The translations under genes were made by a program, and so were the position numbers. The notes under the pieces were generated by a model. That model saw nothing but the letters and a program-made list of their open reading frames with translations. It made no database searches and had not been told where the DNA came from. DNA of 12,099 bases from JAFGHJ01 sp964534175 (GTDB lineage: Bacteria; Hydrothermota; UBA3072): the NCBI GenBank assembly GCA_964534175.1, contig CAZHNS010000041.1:1-12099 (forward strand). Direction: 5' to 3'. Positions 1-6,012 of the stretch are shown one piece after another. The first letter of the stretch is position 1. Every line of letters starts with the position of its first letter.

Positions 1-317
1 GGCATAACAGAAAGTGAGCTTATTGCTCGATACATGGCAAGAGTAACCGCATAGTTTATACCCAATTTATCTATCAAACAGGAATCAACGTAACCAATAG
101 CAACCGAGACAGCACTTTTTAATATCTCAGGAAAAAGCTTTAACCTTTTATTCGGGCAAAGCTTTTTTGAATCATCGACTCCGGGGACATAAACACCCCT
201 TTCGAAAATAACTGCAGCTGAAGCAACCGGCCCTGCGAGAGAGCCTCTTCCAACCTCATCTACCCCGCAAATCAAGGTTGCTTCAGAAGAAACCCACTCT
301 TCATCGCTACCAGTCAT
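1..317 (-). CDS. rnhB: Ribonuclease HII, N-terminal part (runs off the window)
   Basis: RNase HII cuts the RNA strand of RNA/DNA hybrids and starts removal of single ribonucleotides misincorporated in DNA. I translated the minus strand from the ATG at 317: 105 codons stay open to the window edge. Residues 18-25 read GVDEVGRG, the family signature, with Asp20 and Glu21 as the first two metal-binding acids. DDSKKL follows at 48-53, and an IDKLGIN segment near 82-88 matches the usual place of IDxxNI. The later catalytic aspartates lie beyond the edge. The ATG shares the tetranucleotide ATGA with the rplS stop codon, so translation is probably coupled. The rplS-rnhB order is the usual end of this operon in many bacteria. 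The only uncertainty is whether the missing C-terminal half is intact. Confidence 0.93.
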   Translation of the reverse strand, partial: MTGSDEEWVSSEATLICGVDEVGRGSLAGPVASAAVIFERGVYVPGVDDSKKLCPNKRLKLFPEILKSAVSVAIGYVDSCLIDKLGINYAVTLAMYRAISSLSVM

Positions 318-655
318 TTTTTCTCTTTTATCTTAGCTGCCTTTCCTTCTTTTTCTCTTAGATAGTAAAGTTTCGCTCTTCTTACTTTACCTTTTTTGAG
401 AACACTTATTGATTTTATTGTTGGGGAGTTAAATGGGTAAACTTTCTCCACTCCTACACCCTGAGTTACTTTCCTTACTGTAAAACTTTTACCAGTTCCC
501 GAACCCCTTATTTTTATAACTACGCCTTCGAAGCGGTGAGTTCTTTCTCTATCTCCCCTCTTAACTGCTGTAATAACCCGAACTAAATCACCAGGACCAA
601 ACTCGGGTATATTGTCTGATAAATGTTCTCCTTCTACAATTTTTAGCTCATCCAC
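314..655 (-). CDS. rplS: 50S ribosomal protein L19
   Basis: L19 is a structural protein of the large subunit, near the interface with the 30S subunit. The 113-residue product has normal length and carries the family core: GDLVRV at 22-27, RFEGVVI near 41-47, GSGTGKSFTVRK near 51-62, GVGVEKVYPF near 66-75, and KVRRAKLYYLR near 90-100, followed by a basic tail. The start is a GTG at 655, chosen because AAGGAGA lies 5 nt upstream on the coding strand. It follows trmD by 24 bp and overlaps rnhB by 4 bp, so it is an internal gene of the rpsP operon. Nothing is unusual apart from the GTG start. Confidence 0.97.
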   Translation of the reverse strand: MDELKIVEGEHLSDNIPEFGPGDLVRVITAVKRGDRERTHRFEGVVIKIRGSGTGKSFTVRKVTQGVGVEKVYPFNSPTIKSISVLKKGKVRRAKLYYLREKEGKAAKIKEKK

Positions 656-679
656 TTTAATCTCCTTTCGAACATGATG

Positions 680-1345
680 TTAATTTTCCATAATGTCCTT
701 TCTATATTTTCTTGTTAATTTAATTGCTGACTCTTCTCTCCAACGCTTAATTTCTCCGTGATTTCCCGAAAGTAAAACTTCCGGGACCTTTTTCCCTCTG
801 AACTCCTGCGGCCTGGTATAAACCGGAGAATCCAAAAGCCCTTTCTCGAAAGAGTCGGTATTAACCGAATCAACATCTCCGACCGCACCCGGAAGGAGTC
901 TACTTACCGCTTCAACAATAACCATAGCCGCAACTTCTCCTCCACTTAAAATATAATCTCCGATAGATATTTCTCCGTCAACAAAATCTCTTACTCTTTC
1001 ATCTACGCCTTTATATCTACCGCAAATTAAACTCAGAATTTTTTTTCCAGATAATTCCCTTGCCATATCCTGATTGAAACGTCTTCCCCGCGGAGAGAGC
1101 AAATAAGTTTCACCTTTATCATTAAGGCTTTCCAGCGCCTTAAAAATCGGGTCAACTTTCATAACCATACCGGCTCCTCCGCCGTACGGATAATCATCTA
1201 CTGTTCCATAAGAATCTGAGGAAAAATCTCTTATGTCAACTAGGTTAAAAGTAATAATCCCTTTTTCGTTTGCCCTTCCAATTATCCCTGTTTCCAAAAA
1301 AGTCTTAAATAAGGAAGGGAAAATACTTAATATATTAATTTTCAT
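680..1345 (-). CDS. trmD: tRNA (guanine-37-N1)-methyltransferase
   Basis: TrmD methylates N1 of G37 next to the anticodon, using S-adenosylmethionine, and so prevents +1 frameshifting. The 221-residue product shows the SPOUT-family trefoil-knot motifs: YGGGAGM at 54-60, LSPRGRRF at 83-90, LICGRYKGVDERV at 106-118, and IGDYILSGGE at 128-137. DSF at 164-166 carries Asp164, which matches the catalytic base Asp169 of the E. coli enzyme, and is followed by the substrate-binding segment ending in YTRP (176-179). It is slightly shorter than the typical 230-250 residues. No Shine-Dalgarno sequence is visible in the 31 bp between it and the upstream KH gene, where rimM would normally lie. Translation may rely on re-initiation after the KH gene. 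Confidence 0.97.
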   Translation of the reverse strand: MKINILSIFPSLFKTFLETGIIGRANEKGIITFNLVDIRDFSSDSYGTVDDYPYGGGAGMVMKVDPIFKALESLNDKGETYLLSPRGRRFNQDMARELSGKKILSLICGRYKGVDERVRDFVDGEISIGDYILSGGEVAAMVIVEAVSRLLPGAVGDVDSVNTDSFEKGLLDSPVYTRPQEFRGKKVPEVLLSGNHGEIKRWREESAIKLTRKYRKDIMEN

Positions 1346-1376
1346 CAGAGCAGTCAGGCAAGAAGAAGAAAAATTC

Positions 1377-1616
1377 TTATGAAGGTTCTAAAATCTCTAG
1401 AACCGCCCTCTTCCCAATCTTCATCGAAGCTGCTGTAACTATTGTTCTTATGGCTTTTGCCGTCTTTCCTCCCTTACCTATTATTTTTCCAATGTCTTTT
1501 TTGCTAACCTTGAGCTCATACATAACAGTTCTCTCTCCTGCTATTTCTTCTACTTCTACCTCGTCAGGTTGATCCACCAGAGACTTCGCTATGTAAATTA
1601 TCAGTTCCTTCAACAT
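1377..1616 (-). CDS. khpA: KH-domain RNA-binding protein, KhpA/YlqC type
   Basis: This is a small single-KH RNA-binding protein. In Gram-positive bacteria KhpA pairs with KhpB and affects cell elongation and small RNAs; its role here is unknown. The 79-residue product has the family opening (LKELIIYIAKSLVDQPDEVEV, residues 2-22) and the RNA-binding GxxG loop as GKGG at 47-50 in KIIGKGGKTAKAIRTIV. The start ATG at 1616 is supported by a strong GGAGGAGG about 5 nt upstream, a site lying inside the rpsP coding region. The gene therefore overlaps the end of rpsP by 53 bp in another frame, which is unusual for this pair. The product is full length, and the position between rpsP and trmD is the classical one for this family. 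Confidence 0.93.
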   Translation of the reverse strand: MLKELIIYIAKSLVDQPDEVEVEEIAGERTVMYELKVSKKDIGKIIGKGGKTAKAIRTIVTAASMKIGKRAVLEILEPS

Positions 1617-2139
1617 CGTTTACCTCCTCCGTTTTATCTGTATCTTTACTTTCTTCGGTATTCTTCTCGGTATCTTCTTCTTTCTTTTCTTCGGCACTTT
1701 TTTTACTTTTCGCCTTAGTACTTTCTTTAGTTTCCTTCTTAGTCTTTTCTTCGGTACTTTCTTTCGTTTCTGCCTTGGTATCTTCTTCTTTACTTTCTTT
1801 CTTTTCTGCCTTAGTACCTTTCTCTGCGCTTTCTTTCATTTTCTTCTTTTTGCTTTTCTTTTTACTTGCTTTTTTACTTGTCTTAGCGCTTTTACCTGCA
1901 CCGGGCTCTTCATCAGGCCTTTTCAATAATGCTTCTACCGCATCGGTCAAAACAGCCCCTTTATCCTGCCATTTTTTAATTCCTTCCCGGTCTATTTGCA
2001 TTTCTTTAGAACGTGGATTATACCATCCTAACTGTTCTAAATATTTACCATCTCTCGGATTTCTCGAATCAATCGCAATAATCCTGTAGCTGTGTTGTTT
2101 CCGTTTTCCAACGACCCTCAATCTAATCTTAACTGACAC
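1564..2139 (-). CDS. rpsP: 30S ribosomal protein S16 with long repetitive charged tail
   Basis: S16 is an assembly protein of the 30S subunit. Residues 1-75 are a complete S16 domain: VKIRLRVVGKRKQHSYRIIA, then DSRNPRDGKYLEQLGWYNP, then GAVLTDAVEALLKR. Bacterial S16 is commonly about 75-120 residues, whereas this product has 191. From about residue 80 it becomes almost entirely K, E, T, S, D and A. A lysine-rich block (83-103) leads into five 12-residue units (109-168, for example TKAETKESTEEK) and then a short acidic end. The start is a GTG at 2139, preceded by AGGAGG at about 4 nt. The reading frame ends inside the next gene, overlapping it by 53 bp. The tail is probably disordered and I can assign it no function. 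Confidence 0.95.
   Translation of the reverse strand: MSVKIRLRVVGKRKQHSYRIIAIDSRNPRDGKYLEQLGWYNPRSKEMQIDREGIKKWQDKGAVLTDAVEALLKRPDEEPGAGKSAKTSKKASKKKSKKKKMKESAEKGTKAEKKESKEEDTKAETKESTEEKTKKETKESTKAKSKKSAEEKKEEDTEKNTEESKDTDKTEEVNDVEGTDNLHSEVSGGST
1636..1815 (-). repeat. 36-bp in-frame minisatellite in the rpsP tail
   Basis: Five degenerate copies of a 36-bp unit encode the 12-residue units at residues 109-120, 121-132, 133-144, 145-156 and 157-168 of S16. On the plus strand several copies begin with ACTTTCTTT. The period keeps the reading frame, which suggests growth by unit duplication followed by divergence. I found it by aligning the protein by eye, so the outer boundaries are approximate. 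Confidence 0.75.
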
Positions 2140-2217
2140 TCTACCTCCTAATCTTCTTCAGTTTTAGAGAATTTTTAAATTTTACAATATCTTTCATTAA
2201 ATCAACTAAATTTCTAA

Positions 2218-2246
2218 AGATTAATAAAAACAATCCCTTTTGTCAA
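2218..2246 (-). promoter_or_regulatory. Likely sigma-70 promoter of the rpsP operon
   Basis: The minus strand has a perfect -35 hexamer TTGACA (2246-2241). The -10 region is AT-rich but ambiguous: ATTAAT at 15 bp spacing or TAATCT at 17 bp. Transcription would start near 2211, giving a leader of about 70 nt before the rpsP GTG. The -35 is flanked by CCCTT and AAGGG, a short 5-bp inverted repeat. Confidence 0.45.
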
Positions 2247-2260
2247 GGGCAATTTTATGC

Positions 2261-2276
2261 CACAAAGGCACTAAGG
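2261..2276 (+). repeat. Two degenerate 8-bp units
   Basis: CACAAAGG is followed directly by CACTAAGG, one mismatch in eight. The motif resembles short intergenic repeats of the CACAAAGGCAC type that I recall from several uncultured bacterial genomes; that comparison is from memory and unverified. Confidence 0.5.
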
Positions 2277-2299
2277 GAATAAGATTTAAATTAACAGAC

Positions 2300-2331
2300 A
2301 TTTGTGTTAATAGTACTATTTGTTGTTAATA
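2300..2331 (+). repeat. Imperfect direct repeat, 13/14 bp
   Basis: ATTTGTGTTAATA (2300-2312) recurs as ATTTGTTGTTAATA (2318-2331), differing by one inserted T. It is AT-rich, so chance is possible, but it lies within a longer run of other repeats. Confidence 0.4.
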
Positions 2332-2336
2332 AAATT

Positions 2337-2368
2337 GTTAGGATGTTAGAAAGTTAGGATGTTAGAAA
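2337..2368 (+). repeat. Perfect 16-bp tandem duplication
   Basis: GTTAGGATGTTAGAAA occurs twice in a row with no mismatch. Each copy is itself two related halves, GTTAGGAT and GTTAGAAA, so the array also reads as four 8-bp units. This is the cleanest repeat in the intergenic region. Confidence 0.9.
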
Positions 2369-2383
2369 GTAAAAAAACAAAAA

Positions 2384-2415
2384 AATCTCGTGATAATCTG
2401 TGAAATCTTGTGGTT
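2384..2415 (+). repeat. Degenerate repeat with 10-11 bp period
   Basis: Three successive units can be aligned: AATCTCGTGAT, AATCTGTGAA and ATCTTGTGGTT. The spacing is close to one DNA helical turn. The common core is ATCT followed by GTG. Confidence 0.5.
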
Positions 2416-2429
2416 CCTGTTGGGGGGTG

Positions 2430-2456
2430 GTATTTAGTGTATTTGGTGTGTTTCGT
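2430..2456 (+). repeat. Three degenerate 9-bp tandem units
   Basis: GTATTTAGT, GTATTTGGT and GTGTTTCGT follow without gaps, and a decayed fourth unit (GGTTTA) may follow. Each unit shares GTRTTT at the start and GT at the end. Confidence 0.7.
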
Positions 2457-2509
2457 GGTTTAATAATTGAGTCAACTTGAAAATAAAGTCAAAACTATTA
2501 TATTGGATT

Positions 2510-2902
2510 ATGAATTACTGGATTGGACTCGACATAGGCACTAAATGGACGGGAATTGCGATAAGCAATAATCCGGGTATAGTTAAGCCGGAAAAAACCG
2601 TCAAAACCGAACATTTACTAAAAGAGATTAAAGATTTACACAAAGAATACGATTTCAAAGGAATGGTATTAGGTTTTCCTTTAACAACAAAAGGGAAAAT
2701 AGGGCAAAGGGCAAAATTTGTACAGAAAATGAAAGAAGAAATCGAAAAAGAATTGAATATACCCATAAAACTTCAGGATGAACGTTTTACCACAAAAGAC
2801 GCGACCAAAATTGCCGCCGAGTTGGGTAAAAAGAAAGACAAAAAACTCATAGATAAAATTTCCGCGTCCTTAATACTTAAAGATTATATTGATGAGAATT
2901 AA
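2510..2902 (+). CDS. ruvX: RuvX/YqgF-type putative Holliday-junction resolvase / rRNA-processing nuclease
   Basis: YqgF/RuvX proteins have an RNase H fold. They are linked to Holliday-junction resolution in some bacteria and to 16S rRNA 5'-end maturation in E. coli. With the ATG at 2510 the product has 130 residues, the normal length. It opens with YWIGLDIGTKWTGIAIS (Asp8), has GMVLGFPLTTKGKIGQRA at 51-68, LQDERFTT at 88-95 (Glu91), and IDKISASLIL at 114-123 (Asp115), covering the expected acidic active-site residues. A TTG at 2477 could add 11 residues (KIKSKLLYWI region) but no family member I know begins that way, so I prefer the ATG. No clear Shine-Dalgarno sequence precedes either start. 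It overlaps mltG by 11 bp; the two genes are also close neighbours in Firmicutes. Confidence 0.93.
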   Translation: MNYWIGLDIGTKWTGIAISNNPGIVKPEKTVKTEHLLKEIKDLHKEYDFKGMVLGFPLTTKGKIGQRAKFVQKMKEEIEKELNIPIKLQDERFTTKDATKIAAELGKKKDKKLIDKISASLILKDYIDEN

Positions 2903-3857
2903 AGCAATACTAATAACTATAGCAATCGGCTTTATATTGTATCCTGTGACAAAGTCGCCTAAATACGAGGATGCAATAATCAAAATTGATGAGGGGGATA
3001 ATCTCAATATTATTTCAAGAAAATTGAAAGAAGCGCGAATTGTCCAGGATAGAATCGGTTTCAAGATAATGGTTATGGCTTTTAAAAAATCCACCTGTCT
3101 TTCCTATGGATGGTACAAATTCAATATATATGAAGATCCCAGAGAGATACTGAAAACTTTAATCAAAGGAAAAAGATTAACCGTAAAAGTCGCAATTCCT
3201 GAAGGTTTAAAGGTAAACGAAACAATATACGCGTTTCGCAGGCATAAAGACGCAGACATAGATATTGCTAAGTTAAAGTCACTCACTGGCGATACAAGCT
3301 TTATAAAAAAGCTTGGAATAAATCACCCTACCATGGAAGGGTATCTTTTCCCAAACACATATATTTTCTATAAAGGTGAAAAACCGGAAAAAGTTATAGA
3401 AAAGATGGTTTCCAATCTCTTCGATATTATAAAGCCATCCCAGAAATTTACAATCAAATCGATGAGGTTCACCGCGCATGAGATTCTGACCATAGCATCC
3501 ATGATTGAAAGAGAAGCAATGGTAGACAGAGAAAAACCTATTATAGCTTCTGTTATTTACAACAGATTGGAAAAGAATATGCCTCTTCAAATCGATGCCA
3601 CCGTTATTTACGCGTTAGGCGAACATAAAAGTAGAGTAACGTATAGGGACCTTAGAGTAAAGTCTCCATACAACACTTACCGAAATAAAGGCCTGCCGCC
3701 CGGTCCAATCGCAAGTCCCGGATTCCAATCCATAATGGCGGCTCTTCATCCTTCAAGGACCAATTACCTTTTTTATGTCGCCACAGGTAGAGGGGATCAC
3801 ATATTCAGCAAAACATATAAAGAACACAAAAAAATCACGGAAAAAATAAGAGACTAG
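2892..3857 (+). CDS. mltG: Endolytic peptidoglycan transglycosylase MltG (YceG-like)
   Basis: MltG is an inner-membrane lytic transglycosylase that cuts nascent glycan strands and helps set their length. The 321-residue product (ATG at 2892; a TTG at 2889 would add one residue) begins with a short N-terminal membrane anchor (about residues 5-19, AILITIAIGFILYPV). A LysM-like region at about 25-80 follows. The catalytic domain has EGLKVNETIY near 105-114, MEGYLFPNTY near 149-158, and ASMIEREA, where the first Glu (about residue 206) matches the catalytic Glu218 of the E. coli enzyme. It continues with VIYNRL, QIDATVIYALG and LPPGPIASPG. It ends 9 bp before a converging gene. The start lies inside ruvX, so the two are co-transcribed and probably translationally coupled. 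Confidence 0.95.
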   Translation: MRIKAILITIAIGFILYPVTKSPKYEDAIIKIDEGDNLNIISRKLKEARIVQDRIGFKIMVMAFKKSTCLSYGWYKFNIYEDPREILKTLIKGKRLTVKVAIPEGLKVNETIYAFRRHKDADIDIAKLKSLTGDTSFIKKLGINHPTMEGYLFPNTYIFYKGEKPEKVIEKMVSNLFDIIKPSQKFTIKSMRFTAHEILTIASMIEREAMVDREKPIIASVIYNRLEKNMPLQIDATVIYALGEHKSRVTYRDLRVKSPYNTYRNKGLPPGPIASPGFQSIMAALHPSRTNYLFYVATGRGDHIFSKTYKEHKKITEKIRD

Positions 3858-3866
3858 AATACGAAA

Positions 3867-4472
3867 CTATTCCCACTTACCAAATAAAGTTACAAAAAAA
3901 GAAAGGAAAACCAGTTTTGTGTCGAGCAGGAAGGATTGTTTTTTCATATAAAGGATATCATATTTGATTTTACGCTCAAGACGGTCATACTTTCCTTTGT
4001 AAACCTGCGCTATTCCGGTCAATCCGGGTCTTATTTTACACCTCATATCGAAATCGGGTATGTCTTCCAATTTCCTGAACTTGCTTCCATTTATCTTCAA
4101 CTCTTCCGGATGTATCGGTCTGGGTCCAACAAAACTCATATCTCCGTAGAGAATCGAAAGAAGCTGCGGGAGCTCATCCATAGCTGTTGCCCGTAGTATT
4201 TTCCCGACTTTCGTAATTCTCTCTGTTCTATTTGTTTTATGATTGGTTGGTGATTCCTCGTGAGCTTTCTTATCCATAGATCTGAATTTTAAAATCTTGA
4301 ATATTTTCTTATCCAGACCTACTCTTTCCTGAGTTATAAAGATTGGACCTCCGCTTTCCATCACAATAGCAATAGAAGAAATCACCCATACAGGAACGGA
4401 AATTATAAGTCCGACTCCTGAAAGAATAATATCACAGGTTCTTTTTACTACATTATTAGATATTTTTGTCAT
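3867..4472 (-). CDS. Small polyprenyl-phosphate sugar-1-phosphate transferase (PglC/WcaJ-C-like)
   Basis: Enzymes of this family (PF02397) transfer a sugar-1-phosphate from a nucleotide sugar to undecaprenyl phosphate, the first membrane step of glycan assembly. The 201-residue product is the minimal form without the extra membrane helices of WcaJ. It has KRTCD at 10-14, one N-terminal hydrophobic helix at about 15-37 (probably re-entrant), GGPIFITQERVG at 41-52, KFRSM at 62-66, the catalytic Asp-Glu pair in MDELPQL (Asp99, Glu100), GDMSFVGPRP at 110-119, and RPGLTGIAQV at 148-157. The start ATG has AGGA about 6 nt upstream. It is transcribed separately from the fucose genes and converges on mltG. 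The sugar substrate cannot be read from the sequence. Confidence 0.93.
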   Translation of the reverse strand: MTKISNNVVKRTCDIILSGVGLIISVPVWVISSIAIVMESGGPIFITQERVGLDKKIFKILKFRSMDKKAHEESPTNHKTNRTERITKVGKILRATAMDELPQLLSILYGDMSFVGPRPIHPEELKINGSKFRKLEDIPDFDMRCKIRPGLTGIAQVYKGKYDRLERKIKYDILYMKKQSFLLDTKLVFLSFFVTLFGKWE

Positions 4473-4507
4473 TTTTGTTCCTATTTCTGCCTCCGATCGG
4501 GTTCTTA

Positions 4508-4536
4508 ATTATAAGCAGAAAAACCTAAAAGTGCAA
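4508..4536 (-). promoter_or_regulatory. Strong sigma-70-type promoter for the sugar transferase
   Basis: The minus strand reads TTGCAC (4536-4531), a 17-bp spacer, then a perfect TATAAT (4513-4508). The start of transcription would be near 4501, giving a leader of about 29 nt with a ribosome-binding site. The promoter lies between fcl and the transferase, so the transferase need not depend on read-through from gmd-fcl. Confidence 0.8.
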
Positions 4537-4602
4537 CCTTTATAAAAAAAGTACTTCTTATACATAGAAATTTTTTAGAAAAACTTTAAAGATACGTTGT
4601 TA

Positions 4603-5547
4603 TTAAACTCTTTCCTCGTACCACGAAATAGTTTTCTTCAAACCTTCACGAAAATCTGTTTCTGCCTTGAAATTAAATTTTTTCTTTGCTTTACTTGTAT
4701 CCAGCATCCTACGAGGTTGCCCATCCGGTTTGGAAGTATCCCATTTAATTTCTCCGCTAAAGCCAGTTAGTTCTGCAATTAAGTTCACAAGGTCTTTTAT
4801 TGTTATTTCGAATCCCGCACCAAGGTTTACAGGCAGAGATTCATTATAGAACTCAGTTGCCAGAAGTATTCCCTCGGCTGCATCTTCAACGTAAAGAAAT
4901 TCCCTGCTTGCTTTTCCCGTTCCCCAGACGGTTATATGGTTTTTTCCCTCTTTTTTCGCGTCCACGCATTTTTTTATTAATGCGGGTATAACATGTGAGG
5001 ATTTCACCTCAAAGTTATCTCCTGGTCCGTAGAGATTGACGGGAAGAATATATATACCATTAAAATCATATTGCTGTCGGTAAGATTGCAATTGGACTAG
5101 GAGAATTTTTTTTGCAAGTCCGTAAGGCGCATTGGTTTCTTCGGGATAGCCTTTCCAGAGGTCTTCTTCCTTAAAAGGCACTGGAGTTATTTTTGGGTAC
5201 GCGCATATAGTGCCCAGGCACACAAACTTCTCTAATCTCTTCTGTCTCGCGTATTCAATAAGTTGAATCCCCATAATAGCATTATCGTAGAAAAATTTCC
5301 CGGGATTTTCTCTATTAGCTCCAATACCGCCCACAACTGCTGCAAGGTGTATCACGATGTCCGGCTTTTGTTCATCATACATTTTTAATATATCTTCTTT
5401 ATTCCGCAGATCGTATTCGGGCAGATCCGCTATCATTATGTCCTTACATCCCCGTTCTTTTATCTTCTCCAACAAATGAGAGCCCAGGAAACCTTTCCCT
5501 CCGGTTACCGTTATCCTCCTCCCTGACCAGAAACTCATCTTCTCCAT
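4603..5547 (-). CDS. fcl: GDP-L-fucose synthase (GDP-4-keto-6-deoxy-D-mannose 3,5-epimerase-4-reductase)
   Basis: This enzyme converts GDP-4-keto-6-deoxy-D-mannose, the product of Gmd, to GDP-L-fucose with NADPH. The 314-residue product is a normal-length short-chain dehydrogenase. It has the nucleotide-binding GGKGFLG at 16-22, the family-specific GGIGANRENP at 73-82, and the catalytic residues Thr113 and Cys115 (in LGTICAYP), Tyr142 and Lys146 (in APYGLAK) and His185 (in SSHVIP). These align at a constant offset of 6 with Ser107, Cys109, Tyr136, Lys140 and His179 of the E. coli enzyme; the Ser-to-Thr change is conservative. SREFLYVEDAA and KPDGQPRRMLD follow. An alternative start at Met4 (5538) is possible; neither start has a well-spaced Shine-Dalgarno sequence. 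It belongs to the gmd operon but is separated from gmd by the inserted four-helix-bundle gene. Confidence 0.93.
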   Translation of the reverse strand: MEKMSFWSGRRITVTGGKGFLGSHLLEKIKERGCKDIMIADLPEYDLRNKEDILKMYDEQKPDIVIHLAAVVGGIGANRENPGKFFYDNAIMGIQLIEYARQKRLEKFVCLGTICAYPKITPVPFKEEDLWKGYPEETNAPYGLAKKILLVQLQSYRQQYDFNGIYILPVNLYGPGDNFEVKSSHVIPALIKKCVDAKKEGKNHITVWGTGKASREFLYVEDAAEGILLATEFYNESLPVNLGAGFEITIKDLVNLIAELTGFSGEIKWDTSKPDGQPRRMLDTSKAKKKFNFKAETDFREGLKKTISWYEERV

Positions 5548-5554
5548 CCCGAAG

Positions 5555-5572
5555 ATGGTTGAATAGTCAAAT
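5555..5572 (+). repeat. Left arm of inverted repeat bracketing the S23 gene
   Basis: ATGGTTGAATAGTCAAAT on the plus strand matches the minus-strand reading of 6020-6002 (ATGGTTAAATGAGTCAAAT), with one substitution and one extra base. In RNA copied from the minus strand the two arms could close a stem of about 17 bp around the four-helix-bundle gene. The arm ends 7 bp before the fcl start codon. Confidence 0.75.
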
Positions 5573-5596
5573 AGTTAAATAGTTGAATAGTTACAG
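5557..5596 (+). repeat. Array of five degenerate 8-bp units
   Basis: GGTTGAAT, AGTCAAAT, AGTTAAAT, AGTTGAAT and AGTTACAG follow without gaps. The array fills most of the gap between the S23 gene stop (5605) and the fcl start (5547). Its first two units form most of the left inverted-repeat arm. Confidence 0.85.
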
Positions 5597-5604
5597 GTAA
5601 AAAA

Positions 5605-6012
5605 TTAATCATCTGGGCCTTTTCTCCCCCTTAAGTACTTTATATATCCATTAAGTAAGTGAATAACTTCAAATATCTGTTCTTTAAACTTATTGAATTT
5701 ATTTTTGTCTATATATTCCTGATCTAAAGAAACTGTTAAGTGATCTAAAAGCTCAAAAGTTGAACCACGAGATTGTCTGCAGAACTGAATGTCTTCCTGA
5801 TAATGGAATCTACCATATCCTTCTGCTATATTTGCCGTAACTGAACGAGAAGACCTTAACATTTGGTCGACTAATTTATATTTTTCTTCTTCAGGAAATT
5901 TTTTGACAAGGTTTGAGATATCTTTGCGGAGGACTCTTGCTTTCTTCCATACCTCTAAATCTTCAAAAGTGGCGGTTTTTCTCTTTTTTTCTTTTTTTTC
6001 CATTTGACTCAT
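5605..6012 (-). CDS. Four-helix-bundle protein of the S23 / 23S rRNA intervening-sequence family
   Basis: The family (PF05635, TIGR02436) was first found as the open reading frame inside intervening sequences of 23S rRNA in Leptospira and Coxiella. It is also common as a free-standing gene, and its biochemical role is not established. The 135-residue product shows the typical pattern: FEDLEVWKKARVLRKDI at 16-32, KFPEEEKYKLVDQMLRSSRSVTANIAEGYGR at 38-68, then an EDIQFCRQSRGSTFELLDHL helix and a final helix rich in I, L and K. Met1 (6012) or Met4 (6003) could be the start; no Shine-Dalgarno sequence is seen and the first ATG falls inside the right inverted-repeat arm. It begins 8 bp after the gmd stop codon and splits gmd from fcl, although it has no evident link to fucose synthesis. 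Confidence 0.9.
   Translation of the reverse strand: MSQMEKKEKKRKTATFEDLEVWKKARVLRKDISNLVKKFPEEEKYKLVDQMLRSSRSVTANIAEGYGRFHYQEDIQFCRQSRGSTFELLDHLTVSLDQEYIDKNKFNKFKEQIFEVIHLLNGYIKYLRGRKGPDD

Larger units (their letters stand above)
2140..2509. other. Gene-free divergent intergenic region rich in degenerate repeats
   Basis: This 370-bp stretch separates the minus-strand rpsP operon from the plus-strand ruvX-mltG pair. The rpsP-proximal third holds the ribosome-binding site, the leader and the promoter. The rest (about 2260-2456) is a chain of different short degenerate tandem repeats, listed separately. I see no convincing coding frame, tRNA or rho-independent terminator. No strong promoter for ruvX stands out; a TTGAAA at 2477-2482 with a poor -10 is the best I can find. 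Confidence 0.7.

Noticed and set aside
1775..2089. A 104-codon plus-strand frame with a very hydrophobic start
   Set aside because: It is the complement of the lysine/glutamate repeat tail and S16 domain of rpsP; the Leu/Phe/Ser richness is a by-product of that sequence.
2260..2456. CRISPR array
   Set aside because: Repeat units are 8-16 bp, degenerate and without unique spacers.
3279..3590. A 103-codon minus-strand frame opposite mltG
   Set aside because: It is antisense to the conserved MltG catalytic domain and has no motif or ribosome-binding site.
4540..4602. Terminator after fcl
   Set aside because: The stretch is AT-rich with A and T runs, but I found no GC-containing stem before a T-run in the fcl direction.
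5605..6012. S23 protein as an Avd accessory factor of a diversity-generating retroelement
   Set aside because: Avd is in the same superfamily, but no reverse transcriptase and no template/variable repeat pair is visible in the window.
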